Positions 63,071 to 64,000 of a stretch of 64,000 nucleotides of DNA are shown here, one piece after another; positions within the stretch are counted from its first letter, which is position 1, and each line of letters begins with the position of its first letter. Origin of the DNA: an uncultured Flavobacteriaceae bacterium (lineage in GTDB: Bacteria; Bacteroidota; Bacteroidia; Flavobacteriales; Flavobacteriaceae); contig CAJYAG010000003.1 of assembly GCA_913065125.1 (NCBI GenBank), positions 62,001 to 126,000 of the forward strand, written 5' to 3'. A program made the position numbers and the translations under genes. The notes beneath the pieces are model-generated. The model was given only the letters and a program-made list of their open reading frames with translations. It was not told where the DNA came from and searched no databases.

Positions 63071-64000
63071 TTATAAATTTAACCAATAAGATAGTTTTAA
63101 ATTGATAGATCTAAAACGTGGACTTAATGGTGAATTGGTGTCGTAATTGTCGTTATAAGCAATAAATAAATCAGACAACGGAGCAAAACGCCACTGCAAT
63201 CTTGAATTTACACTTAAGCTTTGTTCTTGATTGCTATATTGAATTAACGTATTCCAAAATAAATTTTTATTAAAGGTAACATCAAAACGAGGACCAACTA
63301 ACCAAATAGAAGCGTTTGCATACGGATCTGGTAAACTAATATAATTGTAGTTTACTTGTACTTTTGTTTGGAAAAAAGGTTCTATTCTCCAATTTAAATT
63401 TCCTTCTAAAGAATATTTATTTCCGTTGTAAAATTGCCCAATTGATGGAGAAATATCAAAAGAGAATTGTTTTCTTATATCTGATCTGTATTTTGCTTCA
63501 AAACTGGTGTAAGAATAGCCAACATTTGCTGGCAATTCTACAGAGTTTGTTCTTGTTGGATCAAAACTATCATATAAATAGGTATATCGATTAAACATAG
63601 AAAACTCTAAATTGGTAGAATTGTTAAAGTCGATATTCCATTGACTGATAATTGTATAATCAGAATTTTTGTAACCTAATTCTGGTTTCCAAATGTAAAT
63701 TGGTGTTACAGATAAAGTGTGTTTTTGAATTTCCCCTTTCTTTGGGTAAAAAGTATATTCAAAATTTGGATTGATTTTAAAGATGTCTGTTCTCTTGATG
63801 AACCCTAAATCTGACCTAAAATCATCTTCAATATAAATGCCACTCAATTTAATTTTAAAGTTTCTGGAATTGTATTCGGTAGAAATTCCTGCAGAAATAT
63901 CTTTTCCAGTTGTTGTTGGCGAAAAAGATTTGTGAATAAAATATCTTCCGTTCCAAGTATTGTTTTCTGATGCTAAATTGTAATCAATACCAATTACTCT
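63071..64000 (-). CDS. DUF5916-family outer membrane protein (3' part only)
   Basis: The frame is open to the right edge, so only the C-terminal 309 residues are visible; the 5' end lies beyond the window. The sequence is a beta-rich barrel with LQWRFAPLSDLFIAYNDNY near the end and the stop at 63071, which match DUF5916 proteins (usually with an N-terminal carbohydrate-binding-like domain, not seen here). TTG at 63847 is just one codon inside this frame, not a start. Predicted outer-membrane protein of unknown function. Confidence 0.85.
   Translation of the reverse strand, partial: RVIGIDYNLASENNTWNGRYFIHKSFSPTTTGKDISAGISTEYNSRNFKIKLSGIYIEDDFRSDLGFIKRTDIFKINPNFEYTFYPKKGEIQKHTLSVTPIYIWKPELGYKNSDYTIISQWNIDFNNSTNLEFSMFNRYTYLYDSFDPTRTNSVELPANVGYSYTSFEAKYRSDIRKQFSFDISPSIGQFYNGNKYSLEGNLNWRIEPFFQTKVQVNYNYISLPDPYANASIWLVGPRFDVTFNKNLFWNTLIQYSNQEQSLSVNSRLQWRFAPLSDLFIAYNDNYDTNSPLSPRFRSINLKLSYWLNL

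Noticed and set aside
63845..63847. TTG at 63847 as the start of the last gene
   Set aside because: The frame continues to the right edge with matching beta-barrel sequence; it is a partial gene.

Overview
This 64 kb window is chromosomal DNA from a low-GC member of the Flavobacteriaceae (Bacteroidota). Support comes from gliding-motility and type IX secretion (T9SS) genes (gldB, gldC, porT, gldK-gldL-gldM-gldN), the Bacteroidota-type promoter word TAnnTTTG, near absence of Shine-Dalgarno sequences, zinc-less DnaG and AccD, a FolK-deoxynucleoside kinase fusion, and exosortase XrtF. The genus cannot be fixed from sequence alone; a Polaribacter/Tenacibaculum-like marine flavobacterium is a reasonable guess. 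Coding density is high. I see no prophage, insertion sequence, CRISPR array, rRNA operon or plasmid-like region.

Layout. 0-7 kb: clpP (5' end outside the window), clpX, dnaG, nadE, the gliding pair gldB-gldC and an unknown lipoprotein. 7-15 kb: OmpA-family protein, FolK-kinase fusion, pnp, rpsO, accD, fba. 15-23 kb: envelope block with tamL, an rRNA/tRNA methyltransferase, porT-ubiE-nfu, a FadL-family porin and a Tyr/Asn/Ser/Arg-rich lipoprotein. 23-33 kb: proS, tRNA-Glu-rpsT, the elongasome set mreB-mreC-mreD-mrdA-rodA, and purH. 33-40 kb: a GAF-domain methionine sulfoxide reductase, xrtF with its partner and a metal-binding lipoprotein, a large secreted MG2/plug-like protein, groES-groEL, secG. 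40-44 kb: a TPR protein, lptE, a sigma-54-type activator with a 20-nt poly(A) tract touching its start codon, and miaB. 44-52 kb: topA, an arginase-fold protein with altered metal ligands, and gldKLMN (T9SS motor and ring). 52-64 kb: FAD oxidoreductase, DUF983 protein, ABC-F protein, PLP deaminase-like enzyme, glucosaminidase, gamma-carbonic anhydrase, Spy-like protein, MscS channel, a large zinc metalloprotease and the end of a DUF5916 protein (continues past the right edge).

How the parts fit: most genes are core housekeeping or envelope functions. Outer-membrane biogenesis (TamL, LptE, SecG), cell shape (Mre/Rod) and T9SS/gliding (GldB, C, K, L, M, N, PorT) dominate. The most unusual points are the poly(A) tract before the sigma-54 activator, the degenerate arginase next to gldK, three replication/lipid enzymes without their usual zinc sites, the prion-like lipoprotein, and pairs of divergent promoters that appear interlocked. 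No clearly new multi-gene system was found; these are leads within an otherwise typical flavobacterial chromosome.
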